A stretch of 64,000 nt of DNA, from positions 2,108,001-2,172,000 of the forward strand of contig JAACJK010000001.1 in assembly GCA_013368325.1 (NCBI GenBank), given 5' to 3'. The notes beneath the pieces are model-generated. The model searched no databases, was not told the origin of the DNA, and saw nothing but the letters and a program-made list of their open reading frames with translations. The DNA is from Ephemerocybe angulata (Eukaryota > Basidiomycota > Agaricomycetes > Agaricales > Psathyrellaceae). Below, piece after piece: positions 22,390-35,500 of this stretch (the stretch's first letter is position 1; the number at the start of each line of letters is the position of its first letter). The position numbers were made by a program, and so were the translations under genes.

Positions 22390-24718
22390 TATAGGCATTT
22401 AGGCGCCCACAAGGGGAGTTGCTGATTTTCAGAATATCTACGAAACACTACGATGTTGTCGACGTTGCGCGGTAGGCTGTGAAGAAGATCTTTGAGGACG
22501 TGGACAAGAGCTTGAAAACCTCGAGCGCGCCCCGTCGAAGGTAGCGTGGTCCAGAAAGCTGGCTGTCCTCAGCGTCGGCGAGACCGAGGGTTTCGTTGTA
22601 GGGGTCGAAGGAGCTCATCGCAGAGGATCCAAACTGACAACGGACAGCTTCGATCATACCGATTTACTTCATGAACGGCAAGGCCCTTAAAGGCATTGTA
22701 TAGATGCCGCTTGGCAGGGCGTCCACTGAACTCGACGAGGAAGAAAACCCACTTCTGACTCCTGAGACGCTTCTCGAATAATGGGGTTGGGGCTCTGGAG
22801 CTCAGGGAAGAACATGCCAGCAAGGTACGACAGTTTGGTTCGAACGTGGAGGCCGTCCCCACTGAGGTCAAGCGGCAAGCCTGAGTTTCTGTTTTTCAGG
22901 ATATCTATGTGGAGCTCCACGATGTTGTCGACATTGCGTGGTAGGTCGTGAGGGAGATCTCTTTGCCAGAGGAAGTGGACAAGAGTGCAAATTAGGGCGA
23001 GTTCCCGATCAGCAATCCGCCTATGTCCCAGATCCAGGGCGAATGTGGACTCGTTTCCAATCTCTTGGTATATTAGTGGCCGGTTGATAGAAAAATAGAT
23101 AAGTTGAAGTTGTTTGTGTGCCAGTGATTGCTAGCAACGAGACTGGAAGAACTCCTATCATGCGCGAGCACAGGGGAATTTCAAACAGTCACGGGTGGTT
23201 ATATAATAACGAGCCTAGGGTGAATGCCACGAGTAGAATTCCATTTCACCCAGCGTTCTTTCGCGTCCATGAGTCATCAAGGCATAAGGAGATGAAGCGG
23301 TTGGCAAGATGTCCTGACTTTTCAATCCCTTAAGTTTGTGTAAGAAAATACTGAATACCCGAGGGTGACAACATAGCTCATAAAGGAAGAGTGGCACGCA
23401 CTTCACAAGGTAACTGTATGCGTGGATCTGGTCTCCGGGGCTTGCTTCGGGCATTGAAAGAGAGAGTGGTGGTACGTCAAAGTGGATCCTTTCTGCAGTA
23501 GCCGGCGAGTTCGGACACCTAGCTTTCCGAGAATACCAGTTGTAGTGCGGGCAAGGTGGTGGCTTTGAGGAGCAGGTTTGAGATGGGAAGAGGGCTTCCA
23601 TGAGTTCGCGCTAAACGATGCTCATGGTTGGCTTGAGGAAGTTGGGTGTGAGCTTGTTGATATAGAGTTCCAGCGTTCGAAGACCCTGTGATGCTATCAG
23701 GTGTTCCACAAAGGGCAAGGGCTGGGGGTGCACGGGAAAGGAAAGATGAGGAAGGAGATGTGTGAGTCGCAAAGGGACGTCGCCCAACGATCATGTCGCA
23801 GGTACGCGGTTGAGGCTCTCGAGCACCTCGAGAAGCAGGGGTAGGACAGCGCTGTAAAGGATCTCGAATCGACCACCGCGCATACCAATAGCTCGGAACA
23901 GGGCCCAAAGGAGAATGAAGGGGTGAGGTGGCTTCGCCGCTTCGACGCTTTACGAGAAGCGGGAAACGGTCCATGAGCAGTTCAGAGGGCTGGGAGGCGA
24001 AGATAGGTTCATTTAGGACAGGAAATACAGCAACAGCACTGAACACCACCTCGAAAAACCGGATAGTAGCACCGGTCATCGTACTCCTCGCCAAGCTGTG
24101 GCAGTCCCTCGATGTGGAACTTCAGAACGATGACGAGCAGGGTCGGGGTAGTGACCTCGCGAATGAATAAGAAATGGCAGACGTTTCAGAAGCGAAGAAG
24201 CATGCAGATTTGTGCATCCATACCTGTTGGAAGACGAGAGGGTCGAGCTCTATCTGCGTATGGCAGAACCAGTCGACGATGTGGTTCTATTCGTTCAGGC
24301 GGGGGTCAAGATCATAAAGTGACATGCATGAGACAGATACATCCTTCGAAAAGTCGAAAGGCGAACGTTCCGTCAAGGCGGGGGGCTTCCAATTTCTTTA
24401 GCGCGATTAGAATAACGCGGGAGTGTAAAAAGTGCACGATAGAGTTGCCGACATTCTGTACCTCCATCAGCCCAGGTGCGAGACGAGAAAAGATAACAGC
24501 GCACCGTTTATAACTTCCTTCGGGTTCTCTAACACATTGGATGCAGCACCTATGGGCCTTGACTTCTCGACAACGAACCCATCGATGGTCATTCCTTGGG
24601 GAGCTGCGTCCGTTCCTGCTCGTTCGTCCATAATCTCATACAAGTAGTTGAGTAGCGTTCGCCGGACCGGGGTCGCGAGGAAGTGTCGAATAGATTCCTG
24701 GGTAACGACTTTGTTCAG
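22390..24718 (-). pseudogene. TRA1: Tra1/TRRAP-like pseudogene fragment, longer copy
   Basis: Minus-strand pieces, read from 24.7 to 22.4 kb, follow Tra1 order: TPVRRTLLNYLYEIMDER and VLENPKEVINGALLSFLV (24.65-24.47 kb), VLKFHIEGLPQLGEEYDDRC (about 24.1 kb), VFSAVAVFPVLNEP (about 24.02 kb), LFRAIGMRGGRFEILYSAVL (about 23.87 kb), GLRTLELYINKLTPNF (about 23.68 kb), then HVRTKLSYLAGMFFPELQSP (about 22.83 kb), RALPF and GMIEAVRCQFGSS (about 22.66 kb), and LGLADAEDSQLSG. After that, a DLLHSLPRNVDNIVV segment reappears near 22,490-22,440, so part of the fragment is duplicated. Stops and frame changes occur throughout. The matching plus-strand copy is at 0.6-2.2 kb. It is a decayed, non-functional piece; the family call rests on remembered Tra1 motifs in correct order. 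Confidence 0.72.
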
Positions 24719-27700
24719 AATGTGGACTTCACCTTTCTCAAAGGTACCCCGTTTGTTGGACAACCTTGATGATGCGCAACGAACTGGAAACAAGCCTCTC
24801 TCCACAGGTCGTATCACCCTTTGGAACCGCGTAGCGCATAGCGTACGCGAGGAAGGAGAACATCTACACCGGTTAAGACTTTTGAGGACATTAGAGATAC
24901 AGAACAGCACCCACCCGTACTTGTGCCTGAATCAGAGCGCTTACAGTGCACATGGCCTTCCGGGCGCGCTCTTCTCTTCTCAGTGAAAGTGTTTTTAGTC
25001 AAGTCTGCATTCTGAGGAGGGAAGAATTGGTAAGTGCAAGCGAACCAAGCGATCTTCGAGGCTTACCTATCGCAGTGCGGCCCGTGCGTCCCATTTCCAG
25101 GTCGAATATAGGAACCATGTAAGCGCATCGAACGTGATTCGGCATTGTTTCCAGCACATGGTGAGACATGCTACAATGTCTCGCGTACAAGGCCAGGTCA
25201 GCACATCCAGCGGCTGAAGGGCACCTGTGAAGATACTTCGGCGGATATGGGATATCGGGGGGCGCACGGTCGGTTACGTGCGAACGTGGTTCACGCAAGT
25301 CGAATGGATGCCTGTCGGCGGTCAAATCGAGAGCTGGAACGGAAGTAAGCCAATTGCAACCGACTTGAAGGTGCAGCTTACCTCGGTTCGCCGTCACAGC
25401 GGTCCCAAGTTCAACGGCTACTTGTTAATCGAACGTCAAGAATGCGAGCTGTCGTGCTGCGATTTCGGCCTCTCGGGCGTCCTGAGATCCGTCGAAGGAT
25501 TCGAGCGGCCCTGGCGGTGAAGGTGCACGTGGGTGGGGCCAGTCAGTAAATCCTGGGGTGAATACAGACACAGGGAGAGTAGATGGAGAAGCCAGGAGTC
25601 ACCTACGCTCACATACCACGCAGAGCCTCTCCTCCGACCTTTCTGCGACGAGCGAGGGCAGCTTGGGAGTCGACTTTCAGTTCCACGTTCTGCTATTCAC
25701 AATATGCGGTGCTCACCTTGGGGTAGAATCTCGTGCATATGCGGGAGTAGCAGCGGTCGGGCCCGCTCGCGCACAGAGTCTGCTCAATGCAGGAGCCAAT
25801 GCTGCAGAAGGGACGGTATTCATGGTGATGGGATCCCGTCGAGTAGGGGCGAAGAAGTGCAAGACGCGAAGGGGTGGAGAAAGGCCAGCATCGGTTGTCG
25901 GGGCATGATTAAGATATACTGGGTGCGACAACGTGAGAGGAGAATTGGACTGGAGATAGTGAAACTTACCCCGACCGGTGGGAATAACTCTGAGCTCCCT
26001 TTCGTCCTCCCTATTAGGCCAACAGTGGCCCCGCCCACTCAACAGCACCGCGCCCAGTTCCTACGCTTGTCGAGTATCGGGAGCGCTGGGTGTCCTGGTC
26101 GGGTCTGGACGGACAGAAACGAGATGTCGAGGCGCTCTGCACCTGGAGAAGGAGGAATGATGCGATTAGAGACGATTTAGACTGAAAGTGTTGTTCGAGA
26201 GACGTACCTGAGTAAGCGTAGCGACGTAGGTGTAGATTCTGGCCGACTTGCTCAGTTCAAATGGCCAATTACTGGAGATGGGAGTAGACAAACCATCGGA
26301 TGTCATATATTTGGGACATTCCGTCGGAAGCAAAAATCCTGGGAACATGTGGACATATTCGGTAATCCGACGATTCAGGCGCTGGTCTGACAGAAAGCCG
26401 ACCGATAAGCGCCCTATTCCAGGTCATCGGCATTCGGTGCCCCTGCTGCGGACGCGAGGGCGGCTCCACTCACCGCTTCGGTGAGCAATTTAGCCAAATC
26501 GAACCTAAGCAGAAAGACAAAGGAAACATGCGAGCTCGGATGCGGGATGAGAAGGCTAGGATAGCACGTCGATGATAGAAGTACAATACAATTCTCAAGG
26601 AAAGGTGAACGGTGTGGGCGAACTCTAAGAATGGAACAACAACCAATACAAGAATGTGCGTGCGGGATAAGACGGCGTAGAGGGGGGTGGGATGCATGAA
26701 CACCAGGACAAGCGCGAAGGGGAGGGCGAGGCAGGATCACTGGCACATTTTCTTCAATATAAGCGCTGTGCTGGGGTAGGGGGAGGGACTGACCTGAGAT
26801 GCGGAGCTGGATTCGCATCTTGCCGATGCTCCTCGGATGCCCGAATACGCGTGCATTCGCTTGAGTATGAGCGCAGGATGGGAATCTGGGAGGACCATGT
26901 GCAGGCGTTTGTCCTCCTTGCTGATGCTTCTCGAAAGGCGTCAACACCAATATAATCGCTTCAGTAACAGCGCTGTCGGTAGAACAAGGAGAAAGAACAC
27001 GTACCTTAGCTTTGCCCGCAGCACAGGTCACCTCGGGATAATGGTGCTGGTGCACGACACGAGAAGAGCAGGAAGGAGTTACACAGACCCAGCCTGTCAG
27101 TGAATCACGTCTACGCGAGAGGAGAACCCAACCATAAGGTGTCGTGGTCGTCGAGCTGAAACACAGTCCTGGAGGCGTAAACCGCGATTCTCGCCCTCGC
27201 TAAACAGGGAATTGGACTGTTTCTGCGAGGTTGAATGCATTTGAGGAGACTTTATTTGATTTGGACCAGGAGACGATCTGATTCGACATCTCGAACTTGG
27301 AGAGTAAAGGTAGGAGGAGTTGGTGACGACGCAGATGGGACCATTCCGGACGAACTACCCCGTGGGCCGACCATTGCTGAGGCAGATGTGTATCAGAACG
27401 CCCTTGACTGCTGTACCCGCTCTTCACTGCCGTCGTCGTCTGCGCTCGGAGGTTCAAGCTCTACGAAGAGATTCGTCCAGATCTTGGAAAAGATAGAGAC
27501 GAGACAGGGCATTTACGGACTATCAGATAGACAAACGACCGGCGTACCCCAGGTGCGGCTGAGGGTCGTGGTCGTCGCATCGCGGTCCTCCTTGGGTCCT
27601 GCAAAACAATTGTCGGCAGGTACGCGAGGTTCTGTTGGTGTAGCGATGCTGGTGAGTCGAGCCTAAAGCATATGGCAGGTGGGTCAGCTAAACTGAATCA

Positions 27701-28947
27701 AGAGGGGTTCAATGCGGAGGTACCGCGATGTCCAAGCCACCCGGAACGCTTCTGGACCTCATCCATTCGTGGAGCCGCCCACGAGGCACACAAGCATGGG
27801 ATATGGACACAAGCGCATGGGATATGGGGCTGCCCGTTGCGCCTTGAGATACGTTGTCGAGGCTGGGGTTAGGCACTGACGGGGGAAGGCGGACTCTGCG
27901 TCTTGTGCACATGCGTGTGTTGAGTTGGATTCGGCGTGCTGAAACCAAGTACAGTTAAGAAAGAGAATCGGGTCTGTGATTAATGGCATACTCACGTACC
28001 TTGACTTTAGGGCTCACTAGCGCCCACTCCCACTCCGGGAGTGCACAGGGCGAGTTCTTACGCAGCTCATATGGCCATCCTGGTGTGCGTTTTCTATCTC
28101 TGTCCGTATCTGGGTCAGTGGAGGTGCTCTCAGTGACCTCGGTGGTGGGGTGTCCGGAGTATGAGGAGTGAAGAATCGGTAAGTGTGAGCGAATCTTGCG
28201 AAGCTTCGAGGCAGACCTTCCACACTGCGGCTCGTGCGTCCCATTGGCAGACCGAATCTAGGAGCCATTTAAGCGCATCGAACGCGATTCTGCGACTGTT
28301 TCCAGTTCATGATGAGGCCGTGTCGTCTTGATATGGCTTCTCGAGGCCATGGGGTCCGTCGGAAATTCGTACTTCTGCATCTCTACTTCTGCATCTCGTT
28401 CTCGCCCGGCATAGGTGTGTTTCCGACACTGGCGTGCTGAATCCAGAAGGAAGTAAGCCGGGTAGTTGCGCCTGTGATAGATTGCAGACTCACGTACCTT
28501 GGCTGTGCTGTAAGTCGAGAGTAGCGTGTAATATACTCGAGAGGGCACAGAATCGTCGCTGGCCAAGGCTCAGATCATCGAGGCGAGATCGTTGAAAGGT
28601 TCATTCCACAGTATGTCGTCCGTTCAAAGTTTGTGGGTGATCCTCGTCCTTATTTTCCCAGAGTTCAGAATAGGTCGATAGTACTAGAACCAGTCAAGCA
28701 ACGAGATGGAGGGAAGAGAGCAATGTTGCGCTCTGGCAGGAGCGCTCGCATCGGAGTTGGAACCCTGGGAATATATCTACATTTCTGGATTTTTGGACCG
28801 ATCCGACAGGATTCGGACCTTCAGGAGAATTAGCGCCCACCCTGCTTCTTTGTACCTGATGGAAGTCGCGAAGTATGAGAAGCTATGATGCTATTCGGCG
28901 CTTAACCTCATTCGCGCCGCCATCCTAGTGGTTACCTCTCAACATTT
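24719..28947 (-). repeat. Family A repeat copy B, left arm of a large inverted repeat
   Basis: Positions x from 24,719 to 28,494 pair with 77,995 - x in the 49.5-53.28 kb copy, with no indel at any checked landmark and identical predicted frames on both strands. That is about 3.78 kb of near-perfect inverted repeat. Outside it, at 24,718 the partner carries an insertion beginning TGTCCTGTCATACC, and from 28,495 the partner switches to matching the 12.7-16.0 kb copy. On the minus strand this copy runs collinearly into the Tra1 fragment at 24.7-22.4 kb. Confidence 0.88.
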
Positions 28948-29329
28948 GAGGGTAGAGAGAGAGAAAGCTCGTATGCGATTCGGAGCCGCGCTTTGCTTTT
29001 GCAACACACTCTGTTGGAGTCGGTTGACAAAAAATCGGAACCGAAAGGCGCTCAATTCTCACTATCGCGTCCTCCACAAACAGTCGACAGAAGGTCCGCA
29101 GGGGTCAGGCAAGGAGGAGTCTAAAAGGGTTTGTATCAAAAGCCATTCCCAAGGACAACCGTCACCGACGGAGCGCAGCGTACAAGTAGTTAGAACTACT
29201 TGGTTCTCGGTATGCTAACAATCTCTGAACCTATCCCGAGTTTATAGTCATCATCGCTTCGTCGTAGGAAGTGTTCGCAGTCCACTCACATTCGATAGGT
29301 GTGTGTGCGACAGTCAGCAAAGATGTTTG
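28948..29329. other. Unique spacer between two family A copies
   Basis: A 96-codon plus-strand frame (28,928-29,218) is Lys/Arg-rich and without recognised motif. I see no duplicate of this stretch elsewhere in the window. Confidence 0.3.
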
Positions 29330-31985
29330 CGGTGAGGCTCGTGCATGTCGCCTGCAGCCACGGAAAGGCTAGAGAGAGAGAGCTTCTCCTATGTTCGGGC
29401 GTCCTGAGATCCGCCGAAGGATTCGAGCGGCCCTGGCGGTGAAGGTGCGCTGCGGAGGCGAGGGAAACCCGTGGGAGAGGCAGGTCAGTAAATCCTGGGT
29501 CGAAGCTGGGTGAATACAGACACAGGGCGAGGAGATAGTTCTGCTGTTCACAATATGCGGTGCTCACCTTGGGGTATATAATCTCCTGCATATGCGGGAG
29601 TAGCAGCGGTCGGGTCCGGATCTCGTTGATTGGTCACAAACGAGCTCGCGCACAGAGTCGACTTGATGCAGGAGCCGATGCCGCAGAAGTGAGGGTATTC
29701 ATGGTGCTGGGACCCCGTCGAGTAGGGACGAAGAAGAAGTGCAAGGCGCGGAGGGGTGAGAAAGGCCAGAACAGTGGCCCACTCAACAGGGTCGCACCCA
29801 GGTCCCAACGGCGTGCGAGTATCAGGCGCGCTGGGAGTTCTGGTCGGGCCTGGACGGACAGAAACGAGATGTCGAGGCGCTCTGCACCTGGAGAAGGAGG
29901 AATGATGCGATTAGAGACGATTTAGACTAAAAGTGTCGTTCGAGACATACCTGACAGTAATTAGCGATTAGGTGTAGATTCTGGCCGACTTGCTCAGTTC
30001 AAACGGCCAATTCCTGGAGATGGGAGTAGCGACCAAGTAGAGACAAACAGATATCAGATTTGGGACATTCCGTCGGAGGCAAAAATCCTGGGAACATGTG
30101 GACATATTCGGTAGATCCGACGATTCAGACGCTGGTCCGACAGAAAGCCGACCGATAAGCGCCCTATTCCAGGCCTTTGGTATTGTGCCCCTGCTGCGAA
30201 CGCGGAGGGCGACCCCACTCACCGCTTCGATGAGCAATTAGCCAAATCGTTCCTAGTCGGCCAGCGAGCCACAACCTAAGCAGCAAGATAAACGAAACAT
30301 GCGAGCTCGGATGCGGGATGAGAAGGCTAGGCAGCACGTCGATGATAGAAGGACAATACAATTCTCAAGGAAAGGTGAACGGGTGTGGACGAAATCTAAG
30401 AATGGAACAACAACCAATACAAGAATTTGCGTGCGGGACAAGACGACGTAAAGGTTGAAGGGATGGATGAACACCAGGACTTGCGCGAAGGGGAGGGCGA
30501 GGCAGGATCACTGGCACATTTTCTTCAATATAAGCGCTGGGCTGGGGTAGGGGGAGGGACTGACCTGAGATGCGGAGCTGGATTCGCATCTTGCCGATGC
30601 TCCTCGGATGCCTGAATACGCGTACATTCGCTTCAGTATGAGCGCAGGATGGGAATCTGAGAAGGACGATGTCCCGGCACTCGTCCTCCTTGCTGATGCT
30701 TCTCGAAAGCGGTCTTTACGCGAGACTCGAAGAATCCGAGCTCTCGAAAGGGTGTTATGCGAGCAACACGAGCCAGCGAAATCGCGCTATGCTCAAGGAG
30801 CTTGATGCTGGGGTTCTCATCGCGAATTTGGGACAGAGTCGGAGCACGGCGGTAACCGTCTCTCGGCAGTAGTCGTGCGTTGCCCGATATCTACACTGAT
30901 GACAACAATTATGGCGACTGTAGGCATATGCTTCACAAAGGGAGGACTCACTCGAAGGCCGACCATTGCTGAGGCAGATGTGTATCAGAACGCCTCCGGA
31001 TCCCTTGACTGCTGTACCCGCTCTTCACTGCCGTCGTCGTCTGCACTCGGAGGTTCAAGCTCTACGAAGAGATTCGTGCAGACATTGGACGGGATCGAGA
31101 CGAGACAGGGCGTCTACGCACTCTCGTGATTAATGGCATACTCACGTACCTTGACGTTCTCACTAGCGCCCACTCCCACTCCGGAAGTGCACAGGGCGAG
31201 CGCTTACGCAGCTCTATATGGCCATCCTGGTGTGGGCTTGCTATCTCTGTCCGTATCTATGTCAGTGGAGGTGCTTTCAGTGGCCTCGGCGGTAGGGTGT
31301 CTGGAGTATGAGGGGTGAAGAATTGGTAAATGTGAGCGAATCTTGCGAAGCTTCGAGGCATACCTTCCACACTGCGGCTCGTGCGTCCCATTGGCAGACC
31401 GAATCTAGGAGCCATTTAAGCGCATCGAACGCGATTCTGCGACTGTTTCCAGTATATGGTGAGGCCGTGTCGTCTTGAGATGGGTTCTCGAGGCCATGGG
31501 GTCCGTACCGACGGGGAAATTCGTACTCTGCACCTCGTGCTCGCCCGGCATAGGTGTGTTTCCGACACCGGCGCGCTGGATCCAGAAATATGTAAGCCAG
31601 GCAGTTGTGCTTGTGATAGATTGCAGACTCACGCACCTTGGCTGTCCTGTAAGTCGAGAGCGGCGTGTAATATACTCGAGAGGGTACAGAATCGTCGCTG
31701 GCCAAGGCTCAGACGTCGAAAGGTTCATTCCACTGTATGTCGTCCGTTCAAAGTTTGTGGGTGATCCTCGTCCTTATTTTTCCCAGAGTTCAGAATAGGT
31801 CGATAGTACTAGAACCAGTCAAGCAACGAGATGGAGGGAAGAGAGCAATGTTGCGCTCTGGCAGGAGAGCTCGCATCGGAGTTGGAACCCTGGGAATATA
31901 TCTACATTTCTGGATTTTCGGACCGTTCTGACAGATCCGACAGGATTCGGACGCCCAGGCGAATTAGCGCCCAGCCAGGCCCAGC
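29330..31985 (-). repeat. Family A repeat copy C
   Basis: Same orientation as copy B and lying in tandem with it. Landmarks include the GATCCGTCGAAGG-like motif (here GATCCGCCGAAGG near 29,410), GAGATGTCGAGGCGCTCTGC near 29,866, GGGACATTCCGTCGG near 30,060, and GAGCCATTTAAGCGCATCGA near 31,410. It is shorter than copy B because of internal deletions (for example near 31,120, where the segment corresponding to 14,620-15,070 is missing). It is clearly diverged, with no intact frame. Confidence 0.8.
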
Positions 31986-32526
31986 CGTCAGGAGGCAAAG
32001 AAAACACCCACAGGATTCGAGATGGCTTCTGGAGGATTTAACTCCTGAACAAAGCAGCTTTTTCGTATTGCTATTTGAGAGCTGTAGGAAGGAACCCGAG
32101 TACCCTGCCGCCGAGTCGAATTAAGGCACCCGCACTTGCCTTGATAGACTCGGGGCCCAAATTATGCCATTGTCGTCTATTTGCTACGGCCGAGAGCGAT
32201 GGGGAATTCTATAGGTCAGTGTGGTGATCAAATTTCTCAACGTGCCTCTATACCAGGCTTGGCAAACAACCGGAGTGTTTTGCTTGCGAACAAACTTTTC
32301 GCAGCGAGGTATTTCGAAGAACGCGCTCTCAACTCCCGCCATAGTGGCTTCGATTCGATGGCCTCATGCATTGCGTTAGGCTCGTCCCCGGAATGAGTGA
32401 CTTTGGCCCAGGATCTCTGACTGCCTGCAGGCACTCACATGTGCTCACTGTGACTTTGGGTCTCTTTCTAGCAAATTTGATAAAGCAACAGGAGGCAATT
32501 CTATCCAATGAGCACGACAAGACATT
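31986..32526. other. 3' flank of the large cassette gene
   Basis: No gene recognised. The stretch separates family A copy C from the stop codon of the large minus-strand gene. Confidence 0.4.
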
Positions 32527-35500
32527 TCACATGATCTGATTAGCTAAAATAGATGTTGAGGGAGAAAGGTCAAGTTCAGCGCTGAGCCCCACCAGGTAGT
32601 GGAAGTGTCTCTCGATTGACAACCTTCCCCGCCGTCCGAGCGAACCTATAATCATGGGATCAACAGGGCGCTGCAGGAAAGAAAAAGCAAAAGGTACGCA
32701 CTCCAGGATATCTGGTGGGAATTCAAGACTGACTGGAGGACTCATCTTCAGTGCCTCACGGTCATGCTGCGGGAGGGACTCTAGCCACTCTCTCGCATAA
32801 AAGTTTTCTGGCAAACCGACGACGTATCCGGTACTCCAAGTTTCTTTCAATTCACGAGGTGGATTGAAATCTTTAGGATCAAAGCGTTGGCGAGGGAAGC
32901 CCCCAGGTGTAGGGCGGGCGCCATTGGTAAAGCGCAGGGCCAGGTCGAGGTTGTCTAATGTTTGCGCCCACTGGCGTAGTGCTTCAGCCCTCCAATCAAT
33001 TCTCGAGAGAACTAGGCCGCGACGCTGTATCCCGTCTGCACAGTCGATCGTGTCACTCTCATCTCCACTGGTAGCCTTCCAAGGCATTGAATGCTTGAGA
33101 TAGGAATGAAACCGGAGCATGTCTGGCTGTGCACTAAACCAGGAACACGTCTTTAATCTTCGGTTGTGACGCTAGGGACCGATTCTCAATAGGCATCCCA
33201 CGGTGTGAGCGAAACAAATTGACTGACATTGATTCTTCGTTGCTGGATCGCAAGCCGCTTTCGGAGCTCAGCAACTTCCTCGATTTCCATGAGCCCGATG
33301 AATCGAACATATTGTTTGACGAGTGATTTCTTCACATGTGTCCCGAAGAAGTGATCCTGTACATCTTTCTCTCTATCTTCATATGCGGGATACTTTTCGA
33401 TGAACGACTTGGTGAAGATGGCGGTTGCCCGTTTATTCCACCTGTGGCCTAAGGAGCGTTGTACTGGAGTGGTGTGAGCGTAGTCGAGGAAGAGCTTGAA
33501 TTCCTCCTCGCTGGGTCCGCTGAAGCGAGCATTGTTCCTCGACCAAAAGGTAACGTGTTGAATGTCGACAGTGGTAATTGGAATTTGGCCGTTAACCTCG
33601 TCAAGATCAGTTCGACCCATCATGAGCTTCGCGTGCTCGCGAACAAGAGCCTGCAGAGTAGGTTGCATCAGTGAGCACGATCGCGAAGTCAGCAGCTTAT
33701 GACACACATGCAGCTTCACAACCGGACCAGAACGTTCTTTGCGTTCGTAGTCCTTTCGCTTCTTGGGTGCCACCTTGTTGATCTTTGCTGGCAGCAGCTC
33801 TGTCATCATCTCTCTGAATCTTCCCATTTCCGCAAGCAGCACTGCACCCTGGTTCTGCTGCATGGGCTGAAGAATCTAAATGAGGTCCCTCGTAGGAATG
33901 GAAGGACAATATGACACACCGCTGTTTTTCCAGCCATATTCTCGAACGCCGCTCTCTAACCCAGGACAGTGTTAGAGATAGAACTGCAGATTCAGTAATG
34001 AGGACGTACCGCATTCTCTGAGCCAAAGTTCGAGGTCGAGTTGTCTGGGGCTCCCAAATCCGGTTCAGGTGTACGCGGCCAAACTAGCTCATCATTGGGG
34101 TCCTCTGATCTGGCTCTCGAGCTTTGGCCAGATGGCTTTATCATGTTAGATAGGAGGGTGATTTCATCGAACATAGGGCTAACGTACTTGTATGATTTGA
34201 GATAACCTCGCATTCCGCGGCTCTTGGAGGACAGCATAAACTTCTGCATGCCTAATGCATTGTTCACTGCTCTCGCCCAATACATCAATCCTCCGTGTAT
34301 GGGAAGGCTTCGTGGTTTGGTTGAGCTATGATATCATTAAGACCGTTCAACGGAAATAAATGACATATCAAACGTACAAGGGCTCCTATTGCTGGTTGTG
34401 GCCGAGCCCTGTTGTTCCCGCCACACCACCTGTAGCCATTGCTGTTAGCAGGAGTAGGACCGAAACCTTCCTCGTCATTGTCCGAAGGGCTAGAATCGTG
34501 GGATTTCTCGCTCATATCACTTCCACGACGATACCTACTTTTGGTAAGGATATCTGAAACATCAGAGTGGTTAGGATCCGAGAATGGCTGGTTCGGGGGA
34601 GGATGCATGTGGGACGCCGTCGATGCTTTGCAGCGCCAGGATCGCTTTCCTTGAACTTTCTTGCCTTTGTGAGGAGTATGTGTGGCTGGCGGAAAGAAGG
34701 GATTAGATGGAAGACTTTGTTTAGTGGTTTGGAAGAAGCTTACGGCCGCGAACGGGACGGTTCCGCGGATTGCAATTATCTTCCGAATCAGCATCCAGGC
34801 CTAAGAGATATTGAAGGTCAGTGAAAAGAACAATGATTGCGGTGGAGCATACCAGGGTCTGCAAGATCCTCTAAGCCGCTTCTGAACGTGTGGTACGACA
34901 CCTGCGAGTCAGGTTCGGGTGTACCGGATCTGGTATCAAGTCGGTCAATATCGTGCTTCCCAAGCGGGGTGCCGAGGCGTCGCATCGGCGCCTGCGGTGC
35001 ATCCTCGACGGCGAGAAAGAGCGGAGAGTCGAACCTGGGTATCCCCTGAATCCCAAAGCCCACTTGTCGGTCAAGGGAAGGCTTCTGATCACTCATGACT
35101 GTAAACCTTTTAGCTCAGCCGACAGATAAACATACACCAGGCGTGCCACACATACCGATGTCAGGCGATCCTTCGTTGGACGGTTTGGTAGCATCACCGG
35201 CCCCCCGTTCATCCTCATATGGAGCTGGGAGGAGGTCAGCGAAAAGAGAAAGGATGATGTAACGCAGCGACGCACGGAGTTCCTGCACAACCGGGGCGAA
35301 AGCTAGGCCTATTTGATACTCGGGGTGACCTGACTCCTTGCGCACAGATTCTGCTTATGTTGAGAGCGACGAGCATGAGAGGGAAGATGGCAACGTACCA
35401 GTGACATGGGGGTCTCCCGCCTGCGGCGCATCCTCGTCCAGGAACAGGGGCGGAGAGTTGAACCTGGGCATCCCCTGGATCCCAAAGCCCACTTGTCGGT

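Noticed and set aside
24812..28500. Numerous open frames of 60-215 codons on both strands of family A copies, many identical between copies
   Set aside because: Identity between copies reflects recent duplication, not selection on protein. The frames overlap on both strands, cross splice-like motifs, and are broken in the older copies C and E.
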